Origin: Pictodentalium vernedei
Lineage: Eukaryota > Mollusca > Scaphopoda > Dentaliida > Dentaliidae
Reading direction: 5' to 3'
DNA length: 64,000 bases
Assembly (NCBI GenBank): GCA_031216915.1
Contig: CM062294.1
Span: forward strand, 32,813,128 to 32,877,127
The notes beneath the pieces are model-generated. The model saw nothing but the letters and a program-made list of their open reading frames with translations, was not told the origin of the DNA and made no database searches. Positions 11,478 to 21,703 of this stretch are shown in pieces (positions within the stretch are counted from its first letter, which is position 1; every line of letters starts with the position of its first letter). The position numbers were made by a program, and so were the translations under genes.

Positions 11478-11897
11478 TCTCTATTTATTTATTTATTGCT
11501 GTGTAAGGTCATATACTTATGCACAATGGCTAATCATGACTGTGACAGTTTTGCGGGTGAAGGTAGCCAGAGTACCTGGAGAGAACCACCGAGTAACGAC
11601 GAGTAGCTCCCAGCTCCCCAATATCGTAACTCCGCACTGCAGCACAGGCAGGGTTAGATTGGTTGAAGACATGTGTACCATCGACGTGCAGTATGCATTA
11701 GTACAGGGCATCATCGTGCCCCCATGTGGACAATTCGGGTTAAGTGCCTTGCCCAAGGACATAACGCGGGAGTCCGAATCGATTGCTCAGACGTTCACCC
11801 ATCCAAGGACAAACCAAGCTTGATGTTGCTTAACTTCGGTGATTTGATGAGAACCGGTTACGGCATGCAACAACACTGCGACCCCCCCATTGGCTCC
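11478..11897 (-). mobile_element. 5S rRNA-headed SINE
   Basis: Read on the minus strand, the head is CCGGTTCTCATCAAATCACC, GAAGTTAAGCAACATCAAGC and GGATGGGTGAACGTCTGAGC. These correspond to the 5S rRNA internal control region (A box, intermediate element, C box). After the head the element joins the same body as the tRNA-headed SINEs. It sits head-to-head with the next copy. Confidence 0.88.
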
Positions 11898-12029
11898 CTT
11901 TGCTGGTGGTATGGTATCATTGAAAACAAATACTCATGTTACAAATCCCCTTTGATAAAAATAATTATGATTCCTCGATCCACCCCTGCTAAGACTTGAA
12001 TAATGAAATGACAGCTTTACAAATGTATT

Positions 12030-12430
12030 GGGGGCGCTGTGGCATTGCAGTAACCGGTTCTCGTCAGATCACCGAAGTTAAGCAACGTTGAGCCTGGTTA
12101 GTCATCGGATGGGTGACCATCTGAGCGATCGATTCAGACTCCCGCGTTGTGTCCTTGGGCAAGGCACTTAACCCCGATTGTCCTCATGGGAGCACGATGA
12201 TGCCGTGTACTAAGGCGTACTGCACGTCAATGGTGCACATGTCTTCAACCAATCTAACTCTGCCTGTGCTGCAGTGCAGAGTTACGATGTTGGGGAGCTG
12301 GCAGCTGCTCATCGTTGCTTGGTGGTTCTCTCTGGGTACTCCAGCTTCCTCCACCCGTAAACCTGTCATGGTCATGATTAGCCATTGTGCATAAGTATGT
12401 GACCTTAAACACCAATTAAATAAATAATAC
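12030..12430 (+). mobile_element. 5S rRNA-headed SINE
   Basis: Head GGTTCTCGTCAGATCACCG, GAAGTTAAGCAACGTTGAGC, CTGGTTAGTCATCGGATGGG resembles 5S rRNA. The body follows (GTGTCCTTGGGCAAGGCACT ... GTGGTTCTCTCTGGGTACTC) and the tail reads CTTAAACACCAATTAAATAAATAA. Flanks TACAAATGT and TACAAAGGT look like an 8/9 target duplication. It forms an inverted pair with the copy at 11478-11897. Confidence 0.9.
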
Positions 12431-12446
12431 AAAGGTGTTGGAGAAT

Positions 12447-12685
12447 TTAACCCTTCCCCCAACATAATGGTCAAAACCGGCCAAAAACTCACCATTCAAT
12501 TTTCATTATATTTCAATTTTTTGTTTAGAAAAAAACATTGCTTATGACCTCTCATTAGAATGAGCTCGTTGACCTCATTCTGGTGAGGAGTCATAAGCTA
12601 TGTTTTTGACACAAAAATGAAAACATTTAGTTATTCAAGAATTTTGTTTGCAAGTAGCATATGCTTTTTGTGTTGGAAGGGTTAA
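12447..12685. mobile_element. TTAA family B MITE, copy 1
   Basis: From TTAACCCTTCCCCCAACATA to TTGGAAGGGTTAA. It has 'TGGTCAAAACCGGCC' on the left, a palindromic core (CTTATGACC...ATGAGCTCGT...GTCATAAGC), and 'TTATTCAAGAATTTTGTTTG' on the right. No coding capacity. Confidence 0.82.
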
Positions 12686-12896
12686 TGTCAAGGTTAAAGT
12701 GTGTCAGGAATGTGTTTCTTGTAGTGTTTGATTTTTTCATTGAAACCCAGTTGGTGCTAAAGGCAATCAATCTCTTCTTTGTAGTAAGGTAAAAAGGTTT
12801 ATAGATTTCAGGAAGCACTCAGGAAAAATGAAAGTTTGTTTTCTTCTTTTTTTTATTGTACATATGTTTCGACTACAATGAGTTTAATGAGAGAAC

Positions 12897-13076
12897 CATT
12901 TGTAATGTTACTCATATCGTTTATACAGTGAATACATTGATCATCCTACGGTAACTCTGGGAAGTGGAGCTGTACTTTGTTACTACAGGAAACAAGTTTG
13001 GATCAACTGTTGATAAAGGACAGATTAACCAATGCCAAAGATTATATAGAAGTACTCTAAATTTGGGCTGCATTCT
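12897..13076. repeat. Block N, copy 1
   Basis: About 170 bp repeated at 14206-14376 (CATTTGTAATGTTACTCATA ... GGAAACAAGTTTGGATCAAC). The order here is N, family C, M, SINE tail, N, which indicates a tandem or unequal rearrangement. Confidence 0.85.
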
Positions 13077-13089
13077 AGAATTCGGCAGT

Positions 13090-13864
13090 TTAACAACTCT
13101 TTGCATGCTGCTGGCAGATATTCTTGCCCAGCAAAGGCTTTCTCTTGTCATTGAAATCGATATGATTTGGGCACGTTTAATCACATTTTCCCCCTGTAAA
13201 TTGAATGCCTTTTTATGCCCCCTGACTTAAGTCGGGTGGCATATAGTGGTTGAAGTGTGCATGTGGCCATCCGGCCATCCATCCGTCCGTGTGTGTGTGT
13301 GTGTCCGAGCCAATCTCTAACTTCACACAATTATAAAGGACCATGGGAGGATGTGTCACACACCATAGCTGGGTTTGTACCTTCAAAGTCAAGGTCACAT
13401 TTCAAGATCACACTAAAAATCAGTCAATATTCGTGTCTCAGCCATAACTCCGAAACAAATCACAGTACAAATGTTAAGGACAGTCAGAAGGTGTGTCGCG
13501 TATAATAGTTTCTGCCGCATCTGCAAGATGAAGGTTACAATTGACCTTCATATGTTCATGGCCACAAATCGTGTCTCAAGCATAACTTCAAAACTATTAG
13601 GGCAACAATCCTCTAACTTTGCTCAATTATAAAGCACAGCGGGTGGATGTGTCACACACCACAGCCAGGTCCTTATGGTCAAGGTGAATTTTTTTTGGGG
13701 GGTGGGGGGCATGTGTTACCTTAGTAACATTTTTCTTGTTTCACCAATGATTTCTTGTGTTGTACTAAGAAAGATTAATTTTTCATCAAATCTAGTCATG
13801 GCTGCTTCATAGCAGCCATGACTAGATTTGATGAAAAATATCTTGAAAATACTCAGCATGTTAA
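13090..13864. mobile_element. TTAA family C MITE, copy 2, split by an insertion
   Basis: Left part 13090-13214 starts TTAACAACTCTTTGCATGCT. The right part from 13739 carries the palindrome and ends CAGCATGTTAA. Copy 1 reads straight through (AATGCCTTTTTTCACCAGTG), so 13215-13738 is a later insertion. Confidence 0.85.
13215..13738. mobile_element. Nested 'GGCATATAGTGG' element, ~525 bp
   Basis: Begins ATGCCCCCTGACTTAAGTCG and GGTGGCATATAGTGGTTGAA, and ends with GGGGGGCATGTGTTACC. It contains a (TCCG)/(TG) tract and AT-rich non-coding sequence. I recall repeats of this style from bivalve and gastropod genomes. The class is uncertain. Confidence 0.65.
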
Positions 13865-14205
13865 GAGTTGCGCTACTAAATAAAAGAAGTCGGTGTGATA
13901 TTTATACAGCTGGATTTCTGGAACATCAGTGAAAAACTTCACTGACTCAAACTGCTCCCATAAGATGAAATCAAGTCAATCAACATGGTAGCTCCTCCCA
14001 ATCCATGATGATGTGTGAAAGCTGTAACTAGGCAAAGCATAACAGCTTTCACTTCATCAAACGTCATGGTGTTTACCTATCATGAAAACTAATAGCACGG
14101 TATTGACTTATCAATCTCAGTACTTGTTGTTTGTCAGAAATAAATAAAACATGTTGAAAATATATAATATCTATTTATTAGTGTTCAAGGTCACGTATTT
14201 CTGCA
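13865..14205. repeat. Block M, copy 2, with SINE tail remnant
   Basis: Second copy of 10241-10541, ending in a SINE 3' remnant (ATTAGTGTTCAAGGTCACGT) of about 45 bp that stops abruptly where block N copy 2 begins. It marks the empty site for the 673-bp element at 9568. Confidence 0.85.
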
Positions 14206-14376
14206 CATTTGTAATGTTACTCATATAGTTTATACGGTGAATATATTGATCATCCTGCGGTAACCCTGGGAAGTGGAGCTGCACTTTGTTAATACAGGAA
14301 ACAAGTTTGGATCAACTGTTGATAAAGGACAGATTAACCAATGCTAAAGATATATAGAAGTACTCTAAAGTTGGGC
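14206..14376. repeat. Block N, copy 2
   Basis: Copy of 12897-13076 with about 10 substitutions, read by eye. It ends at AAGTTGGGC, after which sequence becomes unrelated. Confidence 0.82.
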
Positions 14377-15046
14377 AACATATGAACAAATCATTGGCCA
14401 CAGTGAATTTTTTACTTCTGCAATGGTTTAGCCAGCGACCCATCCATGCGTCTTTTGGACAGGTAGATTTTCTCCTTTCCCTGAATTGACAAGTGTTGGT
14501 GTAAACCTGATGTCAGGGATCTATCAAAATTTTATTATTTTTCATAATCATTTTTCATAATCGGCCAATTGAAAATGTTGCATTCTGACCTAGATCAAAT
14601 CGTAAGCAGCCAATATATCAAATGTATATTGGAAAATGTTTTTGTTAAAATTCACCAAAATTAATGAAATTAAGCTTATTCTGTAGATGGGAATGTAGTG
14701 TAGTAATAAATGTATGCCATTGTCTTGACTTGATGTTGTTACACATTTTTCATTCACCCCCGTGCCCAGGGCTCTTATAATTACCTGTGTAATTACGTAC
14801 TTCTGAATAATTGTTTCTGGATAACTCGTCCACCTTTAAATGCATAAAGAAGCCAACAGGTCTGTAAATCAACTAGTCTACAGACTCACGGGATGACTGC
14901 TAGTAGTGTTGGAGTTCAGGATTAGTGGGAGATAACAGGTACAGAGCCAATCTGGCTATGACAACTCAGTGATGGTGTAAATTAATGGTAAATTTATAAT
15001 ATTTGTATCACATTGTAACTGTACTTGATTTATACCATTAAATAAA
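14377..15046. other. No feature seen
   Basis: AT-rich sequence without a recognisable gene, tandem repeat or strong palindrome. Confidence 0.5.
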
Positions 15047-15408
15047 TAGACAAAACTACATATATGTTTCAATGAGTCGTTTTGTATTCAATGAGTCAGA
15101 TGTGCGTAGGAAGAAAACGTCGAGACCGAAGGTCGAGACGTTTTCTTTCTACGCACATCTGACGAATTGAATACAAAACGACTCATTGAAACAAACATGT
15201 GGTTTTGTATTTATTACATGACCCAAGCACCTACTGACCTAATTTTCTTTTCTATCAACGGTGGTAAACACCATGCACTTTATGCAGTCGCATTGCATAA
15301 AAAAAGTCCCGGTTGGAACAGGTTGGTGTGCAATACGGAATTCCGTATTGCATGGCCGTATTGCACGCCATATTGCATAAGAGAGACTGCATGGGCATGT
15401 AATAAAAT
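15047..15408 (+). mobile_element. Family G element, copy 1 (~362 bp)
   Basis: Contains the hairpin CAGATGTGCGTAGGAAGAAA / TTTCTTTCTACGCACATCTG and a second palindrome, GTGCAATACGGAATTCCGTA. A reverse-oriented copy lies at 37432-37794. There is no coding capacity, and the two frames of 85 and 77 codons are shadows of the repeat. Confidence 0.78.
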
Positions 15409-15849
15409 CTATCTCTCTATCTAGGAGTGATTTTAAAACACTCAAGTTCTCACTTTGAAGAGAATATCTCACAGATAATGACAGCTAATTTCTTAAAAAA
15501 TATGAATCAATAACCCATTCCATTGTTTTTAGTTCAAGCAGATGATCAATAAATAACAAAGCGTTTTAATGTTTGAAATTTTTTGTCTGTGAAGTTTGAA
15601 TTTTTAAATTAATGAATTCTCTGTCATAGAGGCTTGTAATAAACACAGAACAGTGGAAATGTATTTGTCAATTGGCACGCATGCCATCACAGAAGGACAG
15701 AACTCGAGGCTGTACCCCTCGTTCTATCTTTCCATGCTGGCATTTGTGGTGCATTGACAAACACACATCATGTTTTGTGTATTCAGATGATTTAAACCTA
15801 GAATTCTAACATCTTGATGTGAAATAAACGTATATGTGTATATAGACAA
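15409..15849. other. No gene; one imperfect hairpin
   Basis: 15676-15770 holds an imperfect inverted repeat (GGCACGCATGCCATCACAGA / GCTGGCATTTGTGG) with an internal TCGAG...CTCG core. It resembles the hairpin at 35590-35690 in layout. Otherwise featureless. Confidence 0.5.
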
Positions 15850-16088
15850 GCCTGGAGATAAGCAGACTGTCATCTTCAGAATGAGGTCTCCAGAGGGTGA
15901 ATTTGGTAGTTTTACTAAATTGACCCTCTGTGAACCTTAATCTGAATCAAGGTCTCAGACCTGAACAGAACGAGGTCCCCAGAGGATAAATTGTGGGATT
16001 CTAGCCCACTTTATGGGATAGCATCAGCAAATTCACTCTCTCTGGGGACCTCATTCTGCAAATGACCATTTAATTATTTTCAAGCTTG
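15850..16088 (-). mobile_element. Family I MITE, copy 1
   Basis: Terminal CCTGGAGATAAGCAGACTG, inner ATGAGGTCTCCAGAGGGTGA, with the inverted counterpart at the right (GGGGACCTCATTCTGCAAAT). One of six copies in the window. Confidence 0.8.
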
Positions 16089-16111
16089 ATACAGAACTTC
16101 ACTTGCCATTG

Positions 16112-16868
16112 TTAACTGGTTGAGGGCTAGATTATTTTTGGTGGTTTGAATTTGTTCATCAAAATTTGTTTTATTACAAATTATTGGAGAGTGCCAACAG
16201 GCACTCTCCAATAATTTGTAATAGAACAAATTTTTACACACAAAATGTTATTTGCGTTTGACTGAATATGGAGCACAAGCATGGAAAATGTTGGTTTTTA
16301 GCTGCGACTAGCAGCTCTGTATGTGGCAATGTTGGTCTGTCTGTCAGTCGGTCGGTCTGTCGGTCACCAACAAGTTTAAAAAACACCATAACTCCTAAAA
16401 TACTTGATGGAATGACACCATACTTGGTGTGCAAGTGTATCGTCATGATGTCAACACCCTCTCAATAGTGCACGTCATTTTGATAATTTCTGTCACATTT
16501 ATGGACTAGTCACCAACAAGTTTTTTTGTCACCAACGAGTTTTTTTGTCACCAACGAGTTTAAAAAACACCATAACTCCTAAAATACTTGATGGAATGAC
16601 ACCATTCTTGGTGTACAAGTGTATCTGCATGATGTCTGCACCCTCTCAATAGTGCACATCATTTTGATAATTTTTCTCACATTTATGGACTTGTCACCAC
16701 AAGTTTTTTTGTCACCAACAAGTTTTTTTGTCACCAACGAGTTTTAAAACATCATTGGCATTGCACGAATCATCACAGCTTCGGTACCGTGACAGTGCAC
16801 TCTAGTTGCACTGGTACCCTCAATTGTTTGAAAGCCCAGATAGTGGATTCTAGCACTCAACCAGTTAA
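16112..16868. mobile_element. 757-bp TTAA element with internal tandem repeats
   Basis: Ends are TTAACTGGTTGAGGGCTAGA and TCTAGCACTCAACCAGTTAA, a terminal inverted repeat flanked by TTAA. Inside are a perfect hairpin (ATTATTGGAGAGTGCC/GGCACTCTCCAATAAT, 16180-16220) and two units of ~187 bp beginning GTCACCAACAAGTTTAAAAA. Short GTCACCAACRAGTTTTTTT units separate them. No transposase. Confidence 0.8.
16363..16745 (+). repeat. Two ~187-bp direct repeats with 17-bp microunits
   Basis: AACACCATAACTCCTAAAATACTTGATGGAATGACACCAT-type sequence occurs twice (about 16380 and 16566). Each is followed by GTGCACRTCATTTTGATAAT and short GTCACCAAC units. Lies inside the 757-bp TTAA element. Confidence 0.82.
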
Positions 16869-17254
16869 TATATCAATCCAACAATAGAAATAAAACAATC
16901 AACACTGTTTACTGTAATTTTTTAAGAAAATTGCCAATTGAGAAACCTCCAGTCGTGGCTGCAGAAGTGTAAATGCACCTTTGAAAACCATGATTCTGAC
17001 ATACACACCACTCTTATGGAAAATTTAAGACTGGTATATTTCAATTCCTGCAAAACCTCTGTACATTTGGTTCTGTCATGATCAGGCCTGGCGTTCTTAA
17101 AAATACAGGAGGGCTAAAAGTCGCCCCCCTTGCATGACCTAGGAGAGAGATTAGCTCTCATCAGGCTTACAAAAGCTAAAAGAGGCAAAATGAAGCTTTA
17201 GTACCAATCAATTCTTCCTCGTGGGTTTTGTACATTTTATTTGGTGCTGCTAAC

Positions 17255-17372
17255 AAGGTAGTCTCTGTGAGACGGATACGCTGCCCCCACCCCCTCCCAC
17301 ACACCTCTGGGCCTCGGTAAGGCCCGGAGGTGTGGGAGGGGCGGTGTGGCCGTCTTACAGAGACCACTGACA
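17255..17372. repeat. GC-rich hairpin
   Basis: CCCTCCCACACACCTCTGGG pairs with CCCGGAGGTGTGGGAGGGG around GCCTCGGTAAGGC. The outer arms GGTAGTCTCTGTGAGACGG and CCGTCTTACAGAGACCAC extend it. It lies between two segments of a dispersed repeat with 'AGGAGGGCTAAAAGTCGCCC'. Probably a palindromic transposon core. Confidence 0.7.
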
Positions 17373-17871
17373 TAGCAGCGATCTGAGAAGGTGTGGGCTT
17401 TAGGAATAGGCTGTTATGGTAATCATTATTTTCTAAGGCCAGGAGGGCTAGTTTTCGCCCTCCTTAATTTTTTCAAAGCGAGCAGCAGGCGAGCGAATAA
17501 ATCGCTCTCCTGAAAATGCCAGGTCTGCATGATGTAGCCATAGGTGCTGAAAGTTGCCTTAGGTACCAGTAAATAATGAAAATAATCATAATCTCTGTGT
17601 ACTGTCTTAGTGCTGTGATATATATTTCAGAATGGGCAACATCTTTGTTACAAATACTAGAGTTTGTAAGAGTGATTGATTTCTGTCAACACAAGGCAAA
17701 AAGGGATGTTGTTAAGGGGTCTCCAATGGGGTGGTATCCACATTTAGATTCCCCCACCCCCCCATGTAGGCAGAAAAATTCCGACTAACACTGCATAATT
17801 TCCAACAAGTGGGAAATTCCATTAGCAAGCAACCCCACTCCCTCCAAGTCAAAATTTTCTGACTATAGCTT

Positions 17872-18126
17872 TTAACACTTTTCCCAACGAATCGGCCATA
17901 TCCGCTCCAGTAATATACAAATTCAGCAGTTGAAAAAGTATTATTTTTCAACAACTTCCAACAAAACCATATCATATGACCCCCTCTTTGGAATGAGCTC
18001 ATCGAGCTCGTTCCAATGAGGGGTCACCTGATATGGTCTTGTTGACATTTTTTGAAAAATTAAAAAAAATTGAAATTGTATTGAAAATAAGAAATTTTTA
18101 TATCGTCTGCATTGGGTAAAGGGTTA
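17872..18126. mobile_element. TTAA family A MITE, copy 3
   Basis: From TTAACACTTTTCCCAACGAA to GCATTGGGTAAAGGGTTA. The palindrome centre GAGCTCATCGAGCTC is flanked by GGTCAC. The left TIR is mutated and the right TTAA is degraded to TTAC. Confidence 0.78.
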
Positions 18127-18419
18127 CGATGCAGAATTGTGTTCTATCTAGTCTTTGGTGCTCATAGACTTCAGGAAAAACTCCACCTTGGTTTATTTCA
18201 GTCCCCTGTACTCTACCCTCATTGTGTTCGGGCTCTCTTTTGGCACTCATTAATTCCTGTCCCTCCCTACTCCACCCTTGTGTTCTATGTAGACAAGATG
18301 AGCTATTGTAATCATTCTTCATAAAACATCATGGTGGAAGTGTTCTCAAAAACTGCACACTCAATTGCAATATTATTATATCTCCAATCTCAAAGAGAAT
18401 GGGGAGTATACTGGATTAC

Positions 18420-18536
18420 ATCCATCTATCTGTCTGTCTGTCCATCCGTCTGTCCGTCCGTCCATCCGTCCATCCATCTGTCCATCCGTCCGTCCGTCCG
18501 TCCGTCCGTCCGTCCGTCCGTCCGTCCGTCCGTCCA
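18420..18536. repeat. (TCCG/TCCA)n microsatellite
   Basis: Uninterrupted CCGT/CCAT tetranucleotides. Open frames of serine, proline, valine and arginine on both strands are artefacts of this tract. Confidence 0.95.
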
Positions 18537-18752
18537 GACAATATTAAAATTTATTATTTTAAATATTTTTTCAAACTTTTCAAAAAATTTCAACAAAAAT
18601 ATGTGACACACTTCTTGGAATGCTTTAATAGCATGTTCCAATGTGGTCACATAACATGGTTTTGTGGAAATCATTCAAAAAACTTTTTTTCAACTTCTGA
18701 AATTGCATATTACATGAGTGGATGCAGCTGATTCATTAGTTAAAAGATTAAA
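18537..18752. mobile_element. TTAA family A MITE, 5'-truncated copy 4
   Basis: Starts within ATATTAAAATTTATTATTTT directly after the microsatellite. It keeps a decayed core (GGAATGCTTTAATAGCATGTTCC) and the right side to ATTCATTAGTTAAAAGATTAA. Many substitutions; an old copy. Confidence 0.7.
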
Positions 18753-19478
18753 AGTATCTGTAAACTGTGAGACTGACAAGTTCATAATACTTGTAACACA
18801 TCAAGGGAGATTACTCCTGATAATATTTCTCTTTACTTCCACACAGTTCAATCAAGACTGTTGATTATGAGTGTTTCTTTTTCTGGTTCTTACAAATTAT
18901 GTGAAATTCACAGCCGTGTAGCCAGTATTCCATAAATGGGGATTCCCCAACCAATTTTGGGGGGCCAGGGATGATATTTGAAAGACCATTGTGTGGGATT
19001 TTGGAGGCCTCCCTTGGTCCTAACTTGTACTCTTAAGTTGTTGTTCCATCCTTCCACTTCCCTTCAGGGAAGTGGGAGGATGGGGCAATGACTGAAAGGT
19101 TCTAGTTATGACTAGCACCCCCCCCCCCCACCCACCCACCTAATTTTGCAAAATTGAGTGCTCTAAGAGTGAGTTTGAGGCATTTGTAGCCCCTATATTG
19201 GGGCTGTATATTGCGTGAAACTTTCATTGGGCCAATTTGTTTTTGTTTTTTTGGGTTTTTTGGGGGGGAGGGGATGTTAGGAAGGAACCAAGACACCTAT
19301 CCCCTCTCCAGCCCCACCCCCCCCACCCCCCCCCCATCTCCCCCAGCTATGCAACTGGAAATTTATAAACATAATTGTCTTCTGTTTTAGATTAAGCTGG
19401 CGGTCTTAACCTGCATTCATCTGTGACTCTCATTAACTGGATCTGTTCTGAATATTTATGTTACAATAAGTATGTGAG
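18753..19478. other. No gene; G/C homopolymer tracts
   Basis: Contains poly-C (19118-19140), a G-rich run (19260-19275) and another C run (19312-19345). GGAAGTGGGAGGATGGGGCAAT forms a small inverted repeat with CATCCTTCCACTTCCC (19048-19085). No coding evidence. Confidence 0.5.
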
Positions 19479-19590
19479 AGCAAGTTTGCTCAGTGGTCGT
19501 GGCATTAGACTTCAAAATAAAGGGTCAATGGTTTGATCCCCACCAGGGGTAACTGCATTGTGTCCTTAGGTAAAGCATTAAACCCTGATT
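19479..19590 (+). mobile_element. tRNA-headed SINE 5' part
   Basis: GCTCAGTGGTCGTGGCATTA (A-box-like) and GGTCAATGGTTTGATCCCCA (B-box-like), then TGTGTCCTTAGGTAAAGCAT of the shared body. The body then dissolves into the tandem array that follows. Confidence 0.82.
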
Positions 19591-20325
19591 GCCAATGTGG
19601 GGGGATAGTGTTGCTGTGTTCTAAGGTGTACTGCATGTCAGTGTCTGTCAATGTGGGGGGATAGTGGCGTTATGTACTAAGGCATTCTGCATGTCAGTGG
19701 TTGCCAATATGGTGGGGGGGGGGGGGGGATAGTGGCGCTGTGTACTAAGGTGTACTGCATGTCAGTAGTTGTCAATATGGGGGACAGCGGCACTGTGTAC
19801 TAAGGTGTACTGCATGTCAGTAGTTGTCAGTATAGGGGGGTAGATAGTGGCACTATGTACTAATGCGTACTGCATGTCAGAGGTTGCCAGTGTGGGGGGA
19901 TAGTGTCTCGGTGTTGTAAGGTGTACAACACGTCAATGATTACCAATGTTGGGGCATAGTGGTGCTGTGTACTAATTCGTACTGCACATCAATGATTGCC
20001 AATGTGGGTTGCATAGTGGCACTATGTACTAAAGCGCAGTGCTCGTCAATTGTTGCCATTGTGGGGGTGTGGGGGGGGGGGCGGCATAGAGGCATTGTAT
20101 ACTAAGGTGTACTGCACGTCAATTATTGCCAATGTGGGGGGGCATAGTGGCACTGTGTACTAAGGTGTACTGCACGTCAATTGTTGCCAATGTGGGATGG
20201 GGGGCATAGTGGCACTGTGTACTAAGGTATACTGCTTGTCAATTGTTGCCAATGTGGGGGATAGTGGCACTGTGTACTAACACGTCAGTGGTTGCCAATG
20301 TGAGGGGGGGGGGGGGATAGTGGCT
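19588..20325 (+). repeat. Minisatellite derived from the SINE body, ~12 units
   Basis: Units of 44-72 bp with TGTACTAAGGTGTACTGC, ATGTCAGTGGTTGCCAATGT and a variable G-run then ATAGTGGC. That is exactly the 'GTACTAAGGYRTACTGCACGTC' segment in the body of the other SINEs. The SINE 3' half and tail are missing beyond the array, and family E sequence follows directly. Confidence 0.88.
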
Positions 20326-20732
20326 TAATAATATCTCTTAACTGAATAACCCTGTTAATTGAATATAATTTCCCAACACAAAATCATTTACATACCTCCG
20401 GTACAAATTTGACCTGTTAATTGAATGTAGGTTATAGAGTAAACTATTGTTAATTGAATAAAAAATCAAGTAACCTCTCAAAAATTTCCCTGACTCTCCC
20501 AAGTTTTCCTTTGTTTATATACCTATTTGGCCACAATACATCCAATATAGGCATTTAATCTATTATATATCTTGTTTGACAGAGCTCTGTCAAATAAGAT
20601 ATAATAGAATAAATGCTAAGTTTATCTCTTGGATACATGAAAGTGACACAATCCCTGTTAATTGAATACTTGTGTTAATTGAATAATTTCCATTGGCAAA
20701 TTGGCTATTCAATTAACAGGGTTCCGCTGTAT
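20326..20732. mobile_element. Family E pogo-like MITE, copy 3 (truncated)
   Basis: Left end begins at ATATCTCTTAACTGAATAAC, lacking the outer CAGTGGAGCCC. The core CTTGTTTGACAGAGCTCTG and the right end GGGTTCCGCTGTA are kept. Inverted relative to copies 1 and 2. Part of the left palindrome arm is deleted. Confidence 0.78.
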
Positions 20733-21041
20733 TAAATAATTGAAGCGCATCACTTATGTTTTTATATGTGAATCATTGGAAGTTTTTAAGTTAAAGCAAC
20801 ACACCCTCATTAAAAAAATATGATGATGACCCCATGGCAGCATGAAGGCAGGGTTTGCACCATTTGATACCTACACTGGAAATAGAAATTTAGAATTCCA
20901 GGCCCTTGAAAAATGTCATTTTTTTAGCATTAGTGGAAATACTGGCAATCTGGGCATCATTTCTGTGATAGCATTTGCATACTATAAAATCATCTGAACT
21001 GGACGACAGAGTTATAACATAACTTCCATTCCTCTGTCGTG

Positions 21042-21249
21042 TTAACCCTTTACCCAATGTAACGACAAAAACTGGCTGGAGCTATTCACAAAAAATCTCC
21101 ATTCAATTTTCATTTTTTGCCGCTAAAACATAGCTTATGACCACTCATTGGAACAAGCTCAACTTTTTTTTCGCAAAAATGAAAAAGAAATGAGTTAAAG
21201 ACTTTTATTTGCAAGTGTTGTGACTCTTTCGTATTACGTAAAGGGTTAA
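21042..21249. mobile_element. TTAA family B MITE, copy 2 (internally deleted)
   Basis: From TTAACCCTTTACCCAATGTA to CGTAAAGGGTTAA. It has ACTGGCTGGAGC on the left and 'CATAGCTTATGACC' with only one arm of the core palindrome. About 40 bp shorter than full copies. Confidence 0.8.
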
Positions 21250-21303
21250 CTAGCCACAGACACTAAATGTAACTTTAAACCCTCCTTTACCTCCTAACCC
21301 GTG

Positions 21304-21698
21304 GGGGTGCGGTGGCATTGCGGTAACCGGTTCTCGTCAGATCACTGAAGTTAAGCAACGTCAAGCCTGGTTAATCATTGGATGGGTGACCGTCTGAGCG
21401 ATCAATTCGGACTCCCGCGTTGTGTCCTTGGGCAAGGCACTTAACCCCGATTGTTCACATGGAGGCACGATGACGTCGTCTACTAAGGTGTACTGCACAT
21501 CGATAGTACGTATGTCTTCAAGCTAACCCTGCCTATGCTGCAGTGCGGAGTTACGATGTTGGGGAGCTGGCGGCTGCTCGTTGTTGCTCGGTGGTTCTCT
21601 CTGGGTACTCCGGCTTCCTCCACCCGTAAAACTGTCACGGTCATGATTAGCCATTGTGCATAAGTATATGACCTTAAACACCAAAAAATAAATAAATG
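21304..21698 (+). mobile_element. 5S rRNA-headed SINE in family C end
   Basis: Head GGTTCTCGTCAGATCACTG, GAAGTTAAGCAACGTCAAGC, then the body and AAAAAATAAATAAAT tail. The flanks ACCTCCTAACCCGT (21290-21303) and ACCTCTTAACCCGT (21699-21712) form a 14-bp duplication with one mismatch. The SINE therefore landed in the left terminus of the family C element that follows. Confidence 0.9.
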
Positions 21699-21703
21699 AC
21701 CTC

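Noticed and set aside
12050-12125. 5S rRNA gene
   Set aside because: Only the internal-control half resembles 5S rRNA, with substitutions, and it continues into a SINE body repeated elsewhere.
18331-18731. Serine/proline/valine-rich frames
   Set aside because: They read the (TCCG)n tract on several frames and strands at once.
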